From contig CM056875.1 in NCBI GenBank assembly GCA_029876055.1, positions 1,488,001 to 1,552,000 of the forward strand: a stretch of 64,000 bases of DNA. Reading direction: 5' to 3'. This stretch comes from Madurella fahalii. Lineage: Eukaryota; Ascomycota; Sordariomycetes; Sordariales. Below the pieces are notes generated by a model. The model had not been told where the DNA came from. It was given only the letters and a program-made list of their open reading frames with translations, and searched no databases. This document shows positions 1 through 11,183 of this stretch, in pieces. Both the position numbers and the translations under genes were made by a program. Each line of letters starts with the position of its first letter. Position 1 is the first letter of the stretch.

Positions 1-956
1 TGGATATCATCTTTCAACTTGTCTATGCTTAATCCTGGTTGCGGAGTGCCATAGACATCCCGCCCCGCCGGCTGCTGATACGGAGGCAGTGCCCCGGCCG
101 ACGGAGCGGGCTGCGGTGTTGCGCGATGCGGAATCGCATTTGGGCCCTGAGGAGCCATCAGCAAACTGCGAAAGGTATGACGTGGAAATCGAATGTACCT
201 ACGTTGACGGGGCGCATCGGATACGGCTGCTGTGCCAGCGCCGCATCCGGGTACTGCCCGTTGGACGGGGGAAACGGAGGCTGTCCATGCGGTGGAGGTT
301 GGTATGGCCTGGCGGTTGGTGGTGTGGGCGTATCTCGGCTGGGAGCCGGGGCGCGGCCGCGGAGGAGCTGCTGCTGGCCCTGAAAGCTGGATTGTTGAGC
401 GGCAAGAGCGGCGCTCCGCGCAGCCATCAGGGCGTTCTCAATCGGCCGGACTAGCTCCATCGGAAAGACGGGCTTCGTCGAGATGGAGCCTGGTACCGGT
501 TCCTTCCACGTCTTGAGCATCTCGTCCATCTTCCGTCGTGTCGCATTGTCCACCTTGGTGTAGGCGCCCATGAATATTGAATAGAGTTTTGGCCCAAAGT
601 AGAGCGCATAGGGCGTCGGGACATTTTTTACGACCGAATCAAGCACATAGAGCGCCGGCAGCGTCCGGGACGGTGAGACCTAAGCGCGAGTCAGCTTCTC
701 TGCAAGTCATAAGGAGGCGACTGTCGGCCACAGAGCCCAAAGCCCCAAGCCCCGGGATACGGATCGACCCGAGCTAGTCGCATTCCGGGCATACCTTCTT
801 GATGTGATTCTGCAGTACCTCGGCGATTGCGAGGCCGTGGTTCGCGTTCTCTCGCGCGATGTTGGTCAAGGTGGCAATCTCGATTCGGGAGTTCATGGTC
901 AGGTCCTCCAGCGCCTGCCGGTAATCTTCGGCAACATCGGCCGCGTTATCCGCCAT
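1..956 (-). CDS. PCF11: Pcf11, pre-mRNA cleavage and termination factor (5' part; runs off the window)
   Basis: Pcf11 is a subunit of cleavage factor IA; its N-terminal CID binds the phosphorylated RNA polymerase II C-terminal domain and couples 3'-end cleavage to termination. I read three exons on the minus strand: 956-795, 679-203 and 146 to the window edge. The first intron has GTATGC and a TAG acceptor. The second is about 56 nt, GTAGGT to CAG with a GCTGAT branch site. Exon 1 begins MADNAADVAEDY. Exon 2 continues with LPALYVLDSVVKNVPTPYAL, the CID helix signature typical of Pcf11, and then KMDEMLKTWKEPVPGS. After about residue 120 the protein becomes Pro/Gln-rich, as in the family. The C-terminal zinc fingers and the Clp1-binding region lie outside the window. 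The second splice junction is inferred from frame continuity and is less certain than the first. Confidence 0.85.
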
Positions 957-2218
957 GGTGATGTTGCGAATTGGGTAATAAGAGAAATGGGATACCCGCC
1001 AACCAGCAGGTGATGTCAATCGAGAAGACAACCAAGGGTCGGTTGACCGTGGGGGAAATGCGCAGAAGGGATCCTCTAGCAATTCCAGTGGCTTAGGCAG
1101 GAGTAGAAGTTTTCAGCGATGGTCTTCTGTACAGAGACGAGGGCAATAGAGTAAAAAGAGCTATTGTCTCGCCCAGAAACCACCACCCCAAGCGCCCTGA
1201 ACGTGATGCCCCCCAGGCTCAAAATCCTCCACCAGCCTGCCAGGCCGTTCCGGACACAGCGTCCAAAATCACAGTGCGCACACCATCCAAGACAATTGCT
1301 TTCTATAGCCGCGAACCCAATGGAGAGAGCGAATTAAACCACTTTGCGGCTGCAAAGCTTAAGGCTAGACGAGGTGTCGTGGGTTTGTAACTTTGCTGCA
1401 GGAAAGGGAGGCAAGAAGGATCGTGCGGGTTCTCGGCTACGCAACCTGGGAGTCGGCGCCCGACGTGCGGAGCAGGTGAATGTCACTTGGTAGGAGTCAC
1501 TCGCGCCGCAGGATGCGGGAGGTCTTCGGTTGTGTGCGGACCACGCGTTGGGAAAAATGGTGATTGAGCTGTTGAGCACGCTGTTGTCCGGGCGGGTGGG
1601 CGAGGATGAAGCACGAAGGACAAAGGCTGGATTATCATTAGCTAATCAGAGTTAGACGCACGAGCCAATTGCCACCCCAGCAGAGGCCGATATCACACGG
1701 GTTCACCTGCCAAAAATAACTGGTCTGCGTACAGTACGAATTGCAAATTCGCATCTGGGAACTTTAAGTGTGCAGTTTCACAGTCTTTTGTTGTCATTAA
1801 TGCCTAACATTCGCAGATACCAATCATCACCCAAATTCGTTAGCGATGTCACCTGACGGGCCGGTCTCACATTACGTCGGGAACACATACAACAGCGAGC
1901 CTTGATCGAGTAATACCATCCTCCCATATTAAGAAGTACACTCAAAGCATGTAAAGCGTATCGTTGGGCGCTATGCCAAAGCCAAGACTACATCCACCCA
2001 TGCTATGATAAACACAAAATAACTGCCAACGGGTATTCATAAAGAAGCAACCAGTGTTCAGGCCTAAAACTCCGAAAACGCCTTGTCCCCTTCCTGCCTG
2101 ATTCACCGTCTGCCGATCATGTCGATGCTGTGGTTTGGTAACTGTGCGTCGAATTTGGTCGATCTATGCGAGAATCATGGTGGATTGTATTCCCCACGTG
2201 CTGTTCCGGGACGCTCCG
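957..2218. other. Intergenic: PCF11 upstream region and 3' flank of the next gene
   Basis: About 1.26 kb. It must hold the PCF11 promoter (reading leftwards) and the 3' UTR of the membrane protein gene ending at 2219. The short open frames here show no family resemblance or splice-linked continuation. I see no RNA gene or repeat. Confidence 0.5.
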
Positions 2219-3067
2219 CTAGAACCGGTCTATGTGGGCTTCGCTGTATCGACTGCTACCGGTAAGCGCGGGGTGTAGCGCGGTTGGCGGTCGCTGGACG
2301 TCCGGAAGGATCGGGCTGGCCCGATCCAGGCCGGGTTCGCAGTCCACGTCCATGTCCTGAGGGATGGGCTTGCTGATCTGGATGCGAGACTTGCGGAAGT
2401 TCCTGGGGTTGAAGACCCTCGTAAGACGCTTCACAGCCGACGACTCTTCGACTTCCTCCTTGGGGTAACTCCGCTGAGAGAAATTATCCCGATGCGACGA
2501 TGAGTAGTCCGTTGCCGGGTATCCGTCGTAGAAAGTCTTGGAGTTGAGGGTTGGCTGTGCCAAGCTGCCATCGCTGCGGATCCCACGAGCATAGATTCCG
2601 CGTGCCGAGTCGCGGTAGATGATGGAGGCGATGATATTGAAGCAGCCGAATGTGATGGAGAGAATTCCGGCAGCGACGATGACGCGCCAGAAGGTCAGTC
2701 CGATAATTTCGATTGTGTAGGCCGGCTTCACCAGGTCCCCCATGATTTGACAGCCGATGATGACGAGGACCGCACCGAGCCAGACAAGCGAATGGCCTGG
2801 GCTCAGGCCCGGCCAGTTAACCTCAAACCAGTTCCTGGTGAACTTCAAGTTCAGTTCGGAGAGGGCGAGGACGACGGAGATGGCAAAGACGAAGAAGTGA
2901 GTGGCGGCGTCGAAGAACTGGAAATGGTGATTGATGCCCGAGAAGGCGATCATGATCCAACTCGACGCCATCACAACGCCCAGTGTGATCAGGGTGAGGA
3001 CGCGGAGGGCATTGAGGACCAAGTGGCCCGAGCCCATGACCTTCGGGTTTGTTGCAAAATTGAACAT
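2219..3067 (-). CDS. Four-helix membrane protein, DUF7598-like
   Basis: A predicted integral membrane protein of 282 residues if translation starts at MFNFATNPKVMG (3067). Four hydrophobic segments are visible: about residues 12-40 (LVLNALRVLTLITLGVVMA), 50-73 (HFFVFAISVVLALSEL), 90-113 (HSLVWLGAVLVIIGCQIMG) and 120-152 (FWRVIVAAGILSITFGCFN). A polar cytosol-like tail of about 130 residues follows. This order, with the GSGHLVLNALR entry, resembles the fungal DUF7598 family, whose function is not known. The frame stays open upstream to an ATG at 3532, which would add 155 basic, Ser/Pro-rich residues. I prefer the internal start because the membrane domain begins there and a CTAAC...CAG splice-acceptor-like motif lies just before it, so the upstream part may be 5' UTR with an intron. 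Single exon otherwise. Confidence 0.6.
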   Translation of the reverse strand: MFNFATNPKVMGSGHLVLNALRVLTLITLGVVMASSWIMIAFSGINHHFQFFDAATHFFVFAISVVLALSELNLKFTRNWFEVNWPGLSPGHSLVWLGAVLVIIGCQIMGDLVKPAYTIEIIGLTFWRVIVAAGILSITFGCFNIIASIIYRDSARGIYARGIRSDGSLAQPTLNSKTFYDGYPATDYSSSHRDNFSQRSYPKEEVEESSAVKRLTRVFNPRNFRKSRIQISKPIPQDMDVDCEPGLDRASPILPDVQRPPTALHPALTGSSRYSEAHIDRF

Positions 3068-5477
3068 GATTAGAGGAGGTGTGTCTGTCTGCTTGTTAGT
3101 TTTGGTCTTGTTGCTGGCCGACGGCGCCGTGATTTTTGGCACTCGAGAAAGCTCTGTCCTTCCAGAACAGGCTAATTCCCTAGGACGACCAGCCTGGGAG
3201 CGACCACTCGCGGAACGGGCCGCTCTCTCATAGGAAGCGGGGTTCCGGGCAGAGCCTGCTGTCCTAGAAGGCCCCGGCGTGTCTGAAAGGTCTGAGACCA
3301 CAGAAGCACGTCCTGGAGGATACCCATCTTCTTTGGAGAACGCAGACACCTGAGAAGACACCAGCGAGCTTGGCCGATCCGTCTTCTTGGACGGCGAGGG
3401 CATATCTCGAGGAGAGACTTGCGTTCGTGCTCGCGCAGGCTGTGGCTTGGATTTGGGCACCAGGTCCTTGGAGGATGGAGGGGGTTTCGCCCTCGGGGTT
3501 CGCGTTTGGGAAGGGCGAGGATCATGCTCCATTATACTTACAGAGAGAGTGTGTGATCTAACTAGTAGACTGCCCGCAGTTCTTTGAGGTGGTGAATTGT
3601 TGGTGGGAGAACCTGCTCGTGATGCCCGACAAGTCGATAGCCGGTTGATGGCGTAGAAAGAGTAAATAGCGAAAAGAGAAAAGGAAAAGAAGGTATGACG
3701 GTCACCTGGGCCGTACCGTGTGGGAAATAGGTAACAGGAAGGAAAGGAGACAATAGGTCAATAGGAAAGTACTCTCATTGTTGAGAGGCAACACAATAGC
3801 GGTGCCTGAACAAAGGTAACGGCGAAGAAAACCGGGTCAATCGGCCATGGTGGTGAATGGCCTTATAACAACCGGAGCAGCTGTTCCCGTTACAGCAGTT
3901 GAGCACCGAATAAAGAAGAAGCGAACATGAAGGAACAGCCCGGACAAGGGGGAGAGGAGCAAAGAACTGGTTCGCGGATCTCTCTCGTGAGCGTTTCGCA
4001 TTGAGCGAAAATGTTTCCTGCATTTCTGGCCAATGAAGCTGTACGCGCTGTTACGGTCTCGACGTAGACAGCTGCTCGACAGTACCCGCCCGTTTCACGG
4101 AGGGGAGAGAACAGAGATGAACCGACCCATGGGGTGGAGACGCACGCGGACGAGTCATCGAGAGCCGGGCTGCACTGCAGCTTCCCCGGGTCTGGCCCGT
4201 CGCGTTACTGACACGCTTTGTACGGGCGCAATGGACGAGCGATGTGTAAGAGGTGGCCCGGCATGCGGCGATCCGTGGCCTCACGATCAGAGGCTGATCC
4301 AGTGGGCGGGCATGGTTGTCGGCGCATAAGAACGACCCGTAGATCACTCTCGTCCAATGGTTCCCCAGGCTCCGCTTGACGCGAGAACGGTAGCTCTCTC
4401 CAGATGGTCCAGCGATGCAAGAAGCGGATACTGGGGTTGAAATGCGACGGAACGATGCCATCTTCAAATCTGGTCCTTCGAGACGCATCGATTGGCTCGG
4501 AGCGAGCCAAGACCGTTTCAGGCCCTTTTAGCCTTGGGCACCAGAACTCTCCCGCATGCTGCGCTCTCCATCCTGGAAGAGGCAAGGTAAAATTGGGCAG
4601 AAGCGCGAGTATCGAGTTGTAGTAGAATGCCCATGCCGTTCCTGCGGGTAGACGGGTTGCTGATGTGAGGTGCAGTGATGGAATTCGCAATCATACAGCA
4701 CAACACTCGAGTGAGCTGTGGTAAGGCAGCGGAAACTTGAACTGCGCACAGACATATTTACAACGGACTCTGCGTTCCTTGGGCAGAGGAATCGCCGCTT
4801 CATGCGGCTGATATCGTAATGCATCTTGAATTTTAGCCACTGACCAAGTTATCACCTTGCAAAGGTGTATCACTTGACTGGCAAAGATTGGGATTCTGGA
4901 TGTGCCGCTGCTTCAGGGCGTTCACTGACACAGCTCACGTGTTCACCGTAGAGACTTTTGATGTGTCGTACAAAATACGGTATCTTACAGTACACGAGAG
5001 GAAGTTGGATTGGCAGCCGGAACCCCCGTCCCACCTAGGTAGGTTAGCATCAATCAGTCCATTTCGATGTTATTTTCGGCTTGATCACGGCCCTGGTTAC
5101 GGGTAGCGGCAATCAGGAGACATTGACGCCGACAACACGTGGGAGTTCCGCGCGTCTATCAAAACCAGATCGCTCCTTTGGATTGATTGGCTACGAGTCG
5201 AGCCCGGCAGCCTCGCCTGGCATGTCTAGGGTCCCACCTGTAGAAGCGCCCAGAACCACGACCGACCCTTGCACAGCCTTTGCCGGTCACCCAACGGACA
5301 CTGAGAGAGGAGGCCCGGAGGTGCCTTCTAGGGCCTCGTTGCTGACCGACAAAATTCCCTCCAGCATCCTCCTTCCGAACCACCACACGCAACGGGCCAG
5401 CGCAAGCCTCCCCGTACCCACGCAACTCAACCCCCGTCCAGCACCCAGCAGAGTACACTCCCCTCGCATCCCCAAAA
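3068..5477. other. Intergenic: divergent promoter region
   Basis: Lies between the DUF7598-like gene (-) and the SERF gene (+). The first part (3068-3532) is an open frame continuous with the membrane protein and may be a leader. The rest has only short chance frames with no recognisable domain. I see no tRNA or repeat. Confidence 0.45.
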
Positions 5478-5834
5478 ATGGCCCGCGGCAACCAGCGCGA
5501 CAAGGCCCGCGAGGCCAACCAGAAGAAGCAGGCCGCCATGGTATGCATCCCTTCCTAGCCGCATCCAGGTAGCCTACACGTCTGATGACGTCCTGCGCTA
5601 ACAAACCTATTTCCCACTTACAGAAAAAAGGCCACGGCATGAGCGGGAGTGAGCTGGCCAAGGCGAAGGAGATTGCCGCGCAAAAGATGCGCGAGAAGCA
5701 GGCAGCAGGTACCGATCCCGATCCCCCCAAATTTCCAGTACACACCCAACCGACCGTAACTGACTCCCGCTCTCTCCCGCTTCCCAGCCGACGCGAAGAA
5801 GGCCGCCCAATCGGCTGCCGCAGGCAAGAAATGA
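5478..5834 (+). CDS. Small SERF/4F5-family protein
   Basis: A 64-residue, highly charged protein of the 4F5/SERF family. The family's small Lys/Arg- and Gln-rich proteins are linked to RNA binding and, in animals, to modulation of protein aggregation. Three exons: 5478-5540, 5624-5708 and 5788-5834. Introns are GTATGC...CTTACAG and GTACCG...TTCCCAG, with phases 0 and 1. The N-terminus MARGNQRDKAREANQKK matches the family start, followed by GMSGSELAKAKEIAAQKM and an Ala/Lys-rich end AGKK. Because the exons are tiny it is not visible as one open frame. The start is the first ATG, in a CAAAAATGGC context. Confidence in the exon structure is high because all three parts join in frame and give the expected family length. 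Confidence 0.85.
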
Positions 5835-7043
5835 CACCGGCAGACCACCGTTGTCAGGATATCAGTAACAGCGAAACGACCGGGACGAAGCGTCTTTTTC
5901 CACTCCCGGATATGACGGAACATCTTTGTTTTCAGAGCGATCCCACGAGAAAGTCTACTCCGGCGTCAAGTCAGAAGGGGCACATCCTTATAATACCATC
6001 ATCATCAACCGGGTGGGAACAGGCGTGGACAAGGGCGCTATCATTGGCTTCAGAGGCGTAGATGAAGGCGTGTTGTGTGGGCAAGTTTACTTACCTTCCC
6101 TTTTGTCAATAGGCGCGAACTTGGGCAGCGAGGTAACTTGCATGGATATTTATTCCATTTTATCTTGTTGCTTTTACCTTGCCTTGCTTTTAAAGCGTTA
6201 TTGCACTTTGGCATCGCACCGGACCGGCTCATGGCGTGTTTCTCCTTGGATAGATTCCTCTACCCATCCCGTCCTCCCCCGCCCTTTTGCTAAAACGGCT
6301 ACAGTCAAGATCCCGGGCCAGGTGTCTCCCGGGCCAGGTGTCTCCCGGGCCAGGTGTCTCCCGGGCCAGGTGTCTCCCGGGCCAGGTGTCCGGCACTATG
6401 CATTTTTGAATGGCGAGCAAAGGAATGTATACCTTCCATGAGTGGCAATAGAGAAAGAGTTAGGCAGGCTATACCCCAGGCGCTGGAAAGCCAACACCAG
6501 ATTATCATTCAAAACCGATTAGAATACGAAGCAGCCTACCTAGACCAGAGTCACGGGTTCTTATGTGGGTGCAGGTGTGGCAATCATGTAGTAACCATAG
6601 GAGAGAAAGTTATTTTTACAACGCGATGCCCGGCGTTAGCCGTGCGCTCTTACAAACAGAAGTTGTCACATTTCATCGAAACAGGAAGTGTCATTCCGCC
6701 TTTATATTCTCATTAAGATTTGTGCATCCAGAAATACGAACCAGTCATATATGTCCCTGCCCTCGACAACACCCACCCAAGCCGGGGGAATAGGGGGTAA
6801 GGGGGAGAGAGGGACGACCGCAAGTGGGGAAAGAATCTAGCCCTCCCAAACAGACCCGCGGCCTCATCATTCCCAGCAGGGAAAAAGGGAAAAGAGAAAA
6901 GAAAAGAAAAGAGACAATAAAATCTACAGCATAATGGTATTTCCGCCTCCCAGCCCGGCCACCAACCTCCGCAATAGTCATGGCATACCTCCAAACCCCC
7001 GAATGAACGAAATTACACAAGGCTTCAATGTGTTATGCTTGCT
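5835..7043. other. Intergenic between convergent genes, with a 16-bp tandem repeat
   Basis: Holds the 3' UTR of the SERF gene and that of the cupredoxin gene on the other strand. A five-copy 16-bp repeat lies at 6312-6391. A purine-rich tract (GAAAAGAAAAG) lies near 6890. No supported gene. Confidence 0.5.
6312..6391. repeat. Five tandem copies of a 16-bp GC-rich unit
   Basis: The unit CCCGGGCCAGGTGTCT is repeated five times head to tail; only the last base of the last copy differs. Each unit carries the palindrome CCCGGG. It lies in a non-coding 3' region and is a minisatellite by structure. Confidence 0.95.
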
Positions 7044-8209
7044 CTATGCCCTGAACTTCTTAGCTGGCGGCTGCTGAGCTCCGACCATGGCCATGGGGAC
7101 GGAACCTGAGACAAAGTGATGTTAGCGCACGCCATCGAGTTTGTGGGAGAGTTGGTTCTGTAAACGTACCACCAAACCCGCCAAAGCTATCCCTCCCCTG
7201 GACGGCCACGTTGGGGAACCCGCCAAAGCTGCACTGCACTGCGCACACGCAGCTCCCATCGGCGCCGACCTGGCCAACACCAGTCGCGATACCGGTATTG
7301 ACGGCGCCGGCTGCATCGGTGCTAGCGGGAGGAACGGGGAGAGAGGCGGAGGCGTCGGGGTTGGGCCCGTTGCCGGTGATGGCGCCGCCGGCACCGTTCC
7401 CGGCCTGCTGGATGGCCATCGACTGGAACATGGCGTGCGTCTTGTCGGCGGTCGGGTTGATGGAGAAGACCATGCCCTTGCCGCAGTGGGGACCTTGACG
7501 GCAGTAGAACCCTGTTGGTGAAGAATCAATGGTTAGCGAGGGCATTTTGCGGTTGCGGGGGAAGGGCCGGTTGCTTACAGAGAGGAGTGTCAACCATGAC
7601 TTGCATGGCAACCTGCGGCGGCGGGTTGATGGTGTTGTTGGGGTTGGCCTGGAAACCAGAGTCCATGCCGCCTTCGAGCGGCTGGCAGGGGGTATCGAAG
7701 GCGGACTGCGTGGCCGTGTGGTTCTGGCTGAGGAAGGTGAAGATGACGGTGTCGCCAACGGTAGCCTCCAGCTGCTGCGGGCTGAACGCCAGGCCCTGGG
7801 GTCCGCCGACCGTGACGCTGTGCGTAGCGCCACCGACAACGACGCTGGTAGCCGGGGGGGCCACGACCGGGGTGCCGCTCTCGGTGACGACGGCAGGGGG
7901 CGCGGTGGCGACGCCGCCTACCACGGTTTGTGTGACAGTGACGGTCGAAGCCTGGCCCAGAACTGTGGTTGCCGCACCACCTCCGACGTTGACCCAGAGG
8001 AAGTTGATGGAGACGCCGCTACCCGGGTGCAGCCCGAGCAGGCGCTGGAGCTCGGCGAGATGGGCATCGGTAGCTGGGATGCTGCTGATGCCGCCGACCG
8101 CGACGCCTTGGTGGTGTCCGTCTCGCCGTCCGGGGTAGACGTTCTGAACCGACTTTCCCAGGGCCAGGGGGGCCAGGCCCAGTGCCATCGTTGCTGCTGC
8201 GAACTTCAT
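7044..8209 (-). CDS. Secreted cupredoxin (plastocyanin-like) domain protein
   Basis: A 344-residue secreted protein. Three exons: 8209-7579, 7511-7170 and 7105-7044, with introns GTAAGC...CAG and GTACGT...CAG. The N-terminus MKFAAATMALGLAPLALGKS is a signal peptide. Residues around 125-250 form a cupredoxin fold: HSVTVGG, then SPQQLEATVGDTVIFTFLSQ, NHTATQS, and after the first intron FYCRQGPHCGKGMVFSIN. That supplies the His...Cys...His...Met pattern used to bind type 1 copper. Fungal relatives are cell-wall or extracellular proteins of poorly known function. The C-terminus (PPAKKFRA) is charged, so there is no GPI-anchor signal. The last exon adds only about 20 residues. Copper binding is inferred from the ligand pattern. 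Confidence 0.85.
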
Positions 8210-10304
8210 TGTGCCTCCTTTTGTTTTATGCTTCTTCTTTCTCGTTTGCTGTGTTGCTCGAGTCCTAATCCTCCCACAGGGAAAATATATATATGATGGA
8301 AAATGGATCGAATGGTCTGGATGCCTAAGCGAGTCCCTGCTCGGTGTCGAAGCGAAAGATCGAGGAACGGAGAGCAAAGAAAGAATGGATCAACCAAATG
8401 AGTGAACACACACAGGAAGGGAAAGATGAGGAAGAAGAGAAGGGGAAACAAGACTTCTTGAGAAGAGAGGTGGTCATCTGGAGGGGAGGGGGGCCAGATC
8501 TTAAATCGGCGCATTGATGATCATCGAGCAGGGCATCGAGGCTGTGATTTCAACGAAGATCCCGGCCAGCTAGGGGGTGCGTGGTGGGAGAGCTCGAAAC
8601 ACTCGGGAAAGCATCACCGTGGTAGCGGACTCCCTGTCGGACCCTGCCATTCCTTGTCCGACGTCTGGGGCGTCTGCGCAGAACGGCATGCGCTGTGATG
8701 CCGCCCACCCTTGTCCGCCACTTTCGGCGGAGGGCGACATTTGGCTCAAGCCAAGGGGTGTGAGCAGGAGGTCGCTTGTGACAAAATCGTCTCAGAGTTG
8801 TGTTTGGCATCCCCGCCAAGCCCCCGGTGCACGGATGGCAGAGATAGGATGAAGCGATGCGACCTGGGGTACGTACCCTGAGCATGGCTTCCAAGGGGCA
8901 ACTTTCCATGCCTGAACAGTGCAATCGATGGCTCAGCTGAAGAAGGACTGCCAGCAATCCCGCAAACGGGACAGGAGATGGCATGCAATGCCAGCGGAGA
9001 TGTGGTCAAAGGACAGCGGCAACGTCATCGCCATCTGGATCATCTGGATGAGGCCCAGACTTCTGGCCGGGCCGGGCGCGCTTAGTTAAAGTTAAACAGC
9101 CGCTGGGATGGTGGGATTCTCAGCCACGGAAGCAGCCATAGGCCCGCAGAGCGCGGGCAGCCGCCCGGGATCCGGAATACCCCATCCACTACGGCAGGTC
9201 GGCGGCCAGCAAGGCCAGCGTCCCGCTGAACCGTTTCGGGATGAATATGTTTCTCGGCGAGCATTGGGCGTGCCGCAAGCCATTCAGGAGAAGCACCGCC
9301 ATTTTTATCTCACGCTATCTATTCGTGATAAGCACGCAACGGCCCTGTGGCTCATGGCTCTTCATTTCCTTAAGCGCCCCGGGACGAGGCTGAGAGGCTG
9401 CGGACGGATGTTGTCTGACTGGGCCACTGGCAATGGGTCGGCCGCAAAAGGATCCACTCATGGAACCTTCCGATGACGCTATGGAGCGCTGATCTTGAGC
9501 TCCGCTGCCTTGGGGAAGCCTGTTGGCGGAGGTGAAAGGAACGTTCGCAAACCTCCTCTGAGCGCTCAACGAGACAGACACAAAGGAGGCAGCCAACGGG
9601 TCCAGGGAGTGGCACCGAACAGCGTTCCCGCATGAAACGAGCAAACGGCTTAGGGCCGGCGTGAAGTGAGCAAAGGACTTACACAGCTCATGGGGTGGTG
9701 GGCGCGCGTCGGGCGAAGACACGGACGTACAGCTCATCCGGCGCCCAGGTGCTACACAGGCGGGCCGTGGGAAGCAGGTCGGATGACGGAAGACGCTTTC
9801 CGCCGGATGAAAGGGCGCATCTCTTCGTCGCTGTCCATGCCGCGGGCGAAAAGGAGGCAAAGGCGCTGCGCGGTTGACACATGCCATGGCGGTGCTCAGA
9901 CGTGGAACTTGGGTAAGCCGTGGTAGAAGCGGGGGTTCTGGAACGCAAACTGTCACAGGTGGGCGTTTGCACAGCGATCAGCGTAGCAGCGAGCAGCTGC
10001 AGGACTGGGGTGCTCCATGCGAACGCCAAGACCGGGAATTTTGACTGCAAAATGCTCCACTCCACCCCCAGTTTTTCCTTGCCTCAAGCCCCACGTTTGG
10101 GAGTGGGGGTGATGCAACCCACTGAGCTCGCTAACGGGCTCGGCGGCTTCACAGTTGGGCTACAGGCTCGGACCATCCCTTCAATTGACAACACAGCACA
10201 AGAAAACAGAGACCTCCATATGATGTGTTTCTGAACATCGTTTGTACTGCCGTGAACGCTGCGAAATATCGGGCAACGAAATAAAGTAATATCCCACAGA
10301 GCCG
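8210..10304. other. Intergenic: upstream of the cupredoxin gene, downstream of SMN
   Basis: About 2.1 kb with TATA-like AT stretches near 8285 (ATATATATG), close to the expected cupredoxin promoter on the minus strand. The longer open frames (for example 9315-9956) have low-complexity, shadow-like composition and no recognisable family. Nothing else supported. Confidence 0.4.
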
Positions 10305-11183
10305 TCAGGAGCTGTTGCGAGCGTGTTCTGCCTGTTGGAGCCCTTGTTGTTTGCCCTCGTACAAGCCTGTGTAATACCCTGAAAGCTGTCAGCATGGGCT
10401 CGCCGCGACGGAGAGGGGCCGTACCCGCGTAATACCAAGACATCAAGAGCTTCTTGAGCTCTTCATCCTGGACTATATGCTGTTTATTAGTGTTTGCTCC
10501 GAGCAGGGGGACATGTAGAAGAAACCCCCCGTACCTGTCCCGAGAAGCGTCTGCGGGCCCAGCGCGGCAGGCCTGTCGGCCGGCATTCCATCGGCCTGTT
10601 TTCGAGGTTTTCATCCGTTAGTCGACAGGAAACAGGTCAAATGCCCAAGGTGGGAACAGCAAGGGGGACTTGTTTCATGCCAAGCTTTCGGTGATCTCCC
10701 TCGATTCTCGTTCCTGCAGCCCAGCTGTCTGATCACCTTACCTTCTTCGCATTCACGGAACCCTGGGTATCCGAAATTGTCGGGCGCCACGTTTCGTCGC
10801 TCTCGTCCATTGGGACGCCTTCCTCCTGCGTGATGGGTTCACCAGCGTCGCTCGTTTCAGGCTTGGCATTCTGTGGTGTCCTACCGCATCGTTAGGAGGG
10901 GTGACGGCACAACCCTTGCCCTTGAATTTGTTTCCCGAGTGTTTGGGATTGCGGGGGCTTACTTAGTCTCTCCTTGATCATTTGGGATGTCGTCGACTGT
11001 GCCTCCTTTGGCGTGAATGCTGTGATACTTCTGCAGTCCGAACTCAACTGTCAGGGTGTGGTTCGGTGGCTGCGGATCTTGGACCTCGCTGACCTTGTAT
11101 TCGTCTAGCGCCTGGTTCCACGATTCCACGAGCGCCGAGTCGTCCCATATCTCCTCATGAGTTGGCGCTGTTCTGGGTTCCAT
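10305..11183 (-). CDS. Survival motor neuron (SMN) homologue
   Basis: SMN oligomerises and, with Gemin2, loads Sm rings on spliceosomal snRNAs. Six exons give 159 residues: 11183-11094, 11030-10963, 10880-10742, 10595-10535, 10472-10425 and 10378-10305. All five introns are GT-AG and the phases join cleanly. Exon 1 carries HEEIWDDSALVESWNQALDE, the Gemin2-binding helix, and exon 2 continues KYHSIHAKGG. The C-terminus is a YG box split over two exons, LLMSWYYAG then YYTGLYEGKQQG, the Gly/Tyr zipper for self-association. There is no Tudor domain between them, as in the short fungal SMNs (fission yeast Smn1 is of similar size). The start MEPRTAP is chosen because it sits just before the conserved helix; an in-frame ATG 105 nt upstream is possible. 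Confidence 0.88.

Noticed and set aside
9315..9956. 213-codon minus-strand frame upstream of the cupredoxin gene
   Set aside because: No signal peptide, domain or splice-linked continuation; composition resembles random GC-rich translation.
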